Assembly: GCA_030151745.1 (NCBI GenBank)
Contig: JASLDA010000336.1
Coordinates: forward strand, 1-5,663
Direction of reading: 5' to 3'
From: Chitinophagaceae bacterium
Lineage (GTDB): Bacteria; Bacteroidota; Bacteroidia; Chitinophagales; Chitinophagaceae
Length of the DNA stretch: 5,663 nucleotides
A program made the translations under genes and the position numbers. Positions 5,643-5,663 of this stretch are shown piece by piece. The notes under the pieces were generated by a model that was not told the DNA's origin, did not search any database, and saw nothing but the letters and a program-made list of their open reading frames with translations. How positions within the stretch are numbered: the stretch's first letter is position 1; each line of letters opens with the position of its first letter.

Positions 5643-5663
5643 GTCACCTCCGCCGGAGGTGAC
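5643..5663 (+). terminator. Strong hairpin after def, probably an intrinsic terminator cut by the window end
   Basis: GTCACCTCC (5643-5651) and GGAGGTGAC (5655-5663) form a perfect 9-bp stem with a 3-nt loop. The bases before the left arm (AAGGT, 5638-5642) have no visible partner because the window stops, so the stem may be longer. It lies 29 nt after the def stop. The T-tract, if any, is outside the window, so the terminator role is inferred from position and stem strength. Confidence 0.65.

Noticed and set aside
1..5663. Mobile element, CRISPR array, tRNA or toxin-antitoxin genes
   Set aside because: I looked for repeat-spacer arrays, transposase or integrase motifs, cloverleaf-like segments and small paired genes and found none. 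The genes fit tightly as signalling plus housekeeping units.

Overview
The window looks like a chromosomal segment from a Bacteroidota member, probably Chitinophagaceae or a close relative with fairly GC-rich DNA. The clues are the order dnaG-ruvX-def, a long lineage-type C-terminal region on DnaG, a perfect Bacteroidota-type -7 promoter box (TAnnTTTG) in front of def, the absence of clear Shine-Dalgarno sequences, and short sensor kinases of the DegS/NarX class. The taxonomic placement is inference from these features.

Layout, all on the + strand: (1) 3-407, the 3' part of a small uncharacterised protein ending in a Cys-Pro motif; (2) 415-1062, an uncharacterised membrane protein with about seven helices; (3) 1055-1834, a short membrane-anchored histidine kinase whose start overlaps the previous gene by 8 bp; (4) 1852-2508, a NarL/LuxR-type response regulator; (5) a terminator-like hairpin at 2530-2561; (6) 2612-4558, DNA primase dnaG, with a promoter-like box 4 nt before its ATG; (7) a four-unit 7-bp tandem repeat at 4571-4598; (8) 4603-5010, ruvX; (9) 5035-5613, peptide deformylase def, with a perfect -7 box also 4 nt before its ATG; (10) a strong hairpin at 5643-5663, cut by the window edge.

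The left half reads as a signalling operon. The kinase has one membrane helix and no sensor domain of its own, while a seven-helix protein is encoded directly upstream and overlaps it. The simplest hypothesis is a split receptor in which the seven-helix protein senses and the kinase and regulator transmit. The small Cys-Pro protein, 7 nt upstream of the membrane protein gene, may be part of the same unit. This is the best candidate in the window for something undescribed, but it rests on gene arrangement only.

The right half is housekeeping: primer synthesis for replication (DnaG), a RuvX/YqgF RNase H-fold nuclease, and removal of N-terminal formyl groups (Def). Non-coding points worth attention are the two promoter boxes placed for leaderless transcripts, the heptad repeat between dnaG and ruvX, and a perfect 12-bp inverted repeat inside the start of the membrane protein gene. 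There is no non-coding stretch longer than about 110 bases, and I saw no tRNA, rRNA, CRISPR array, transposase or integrase.
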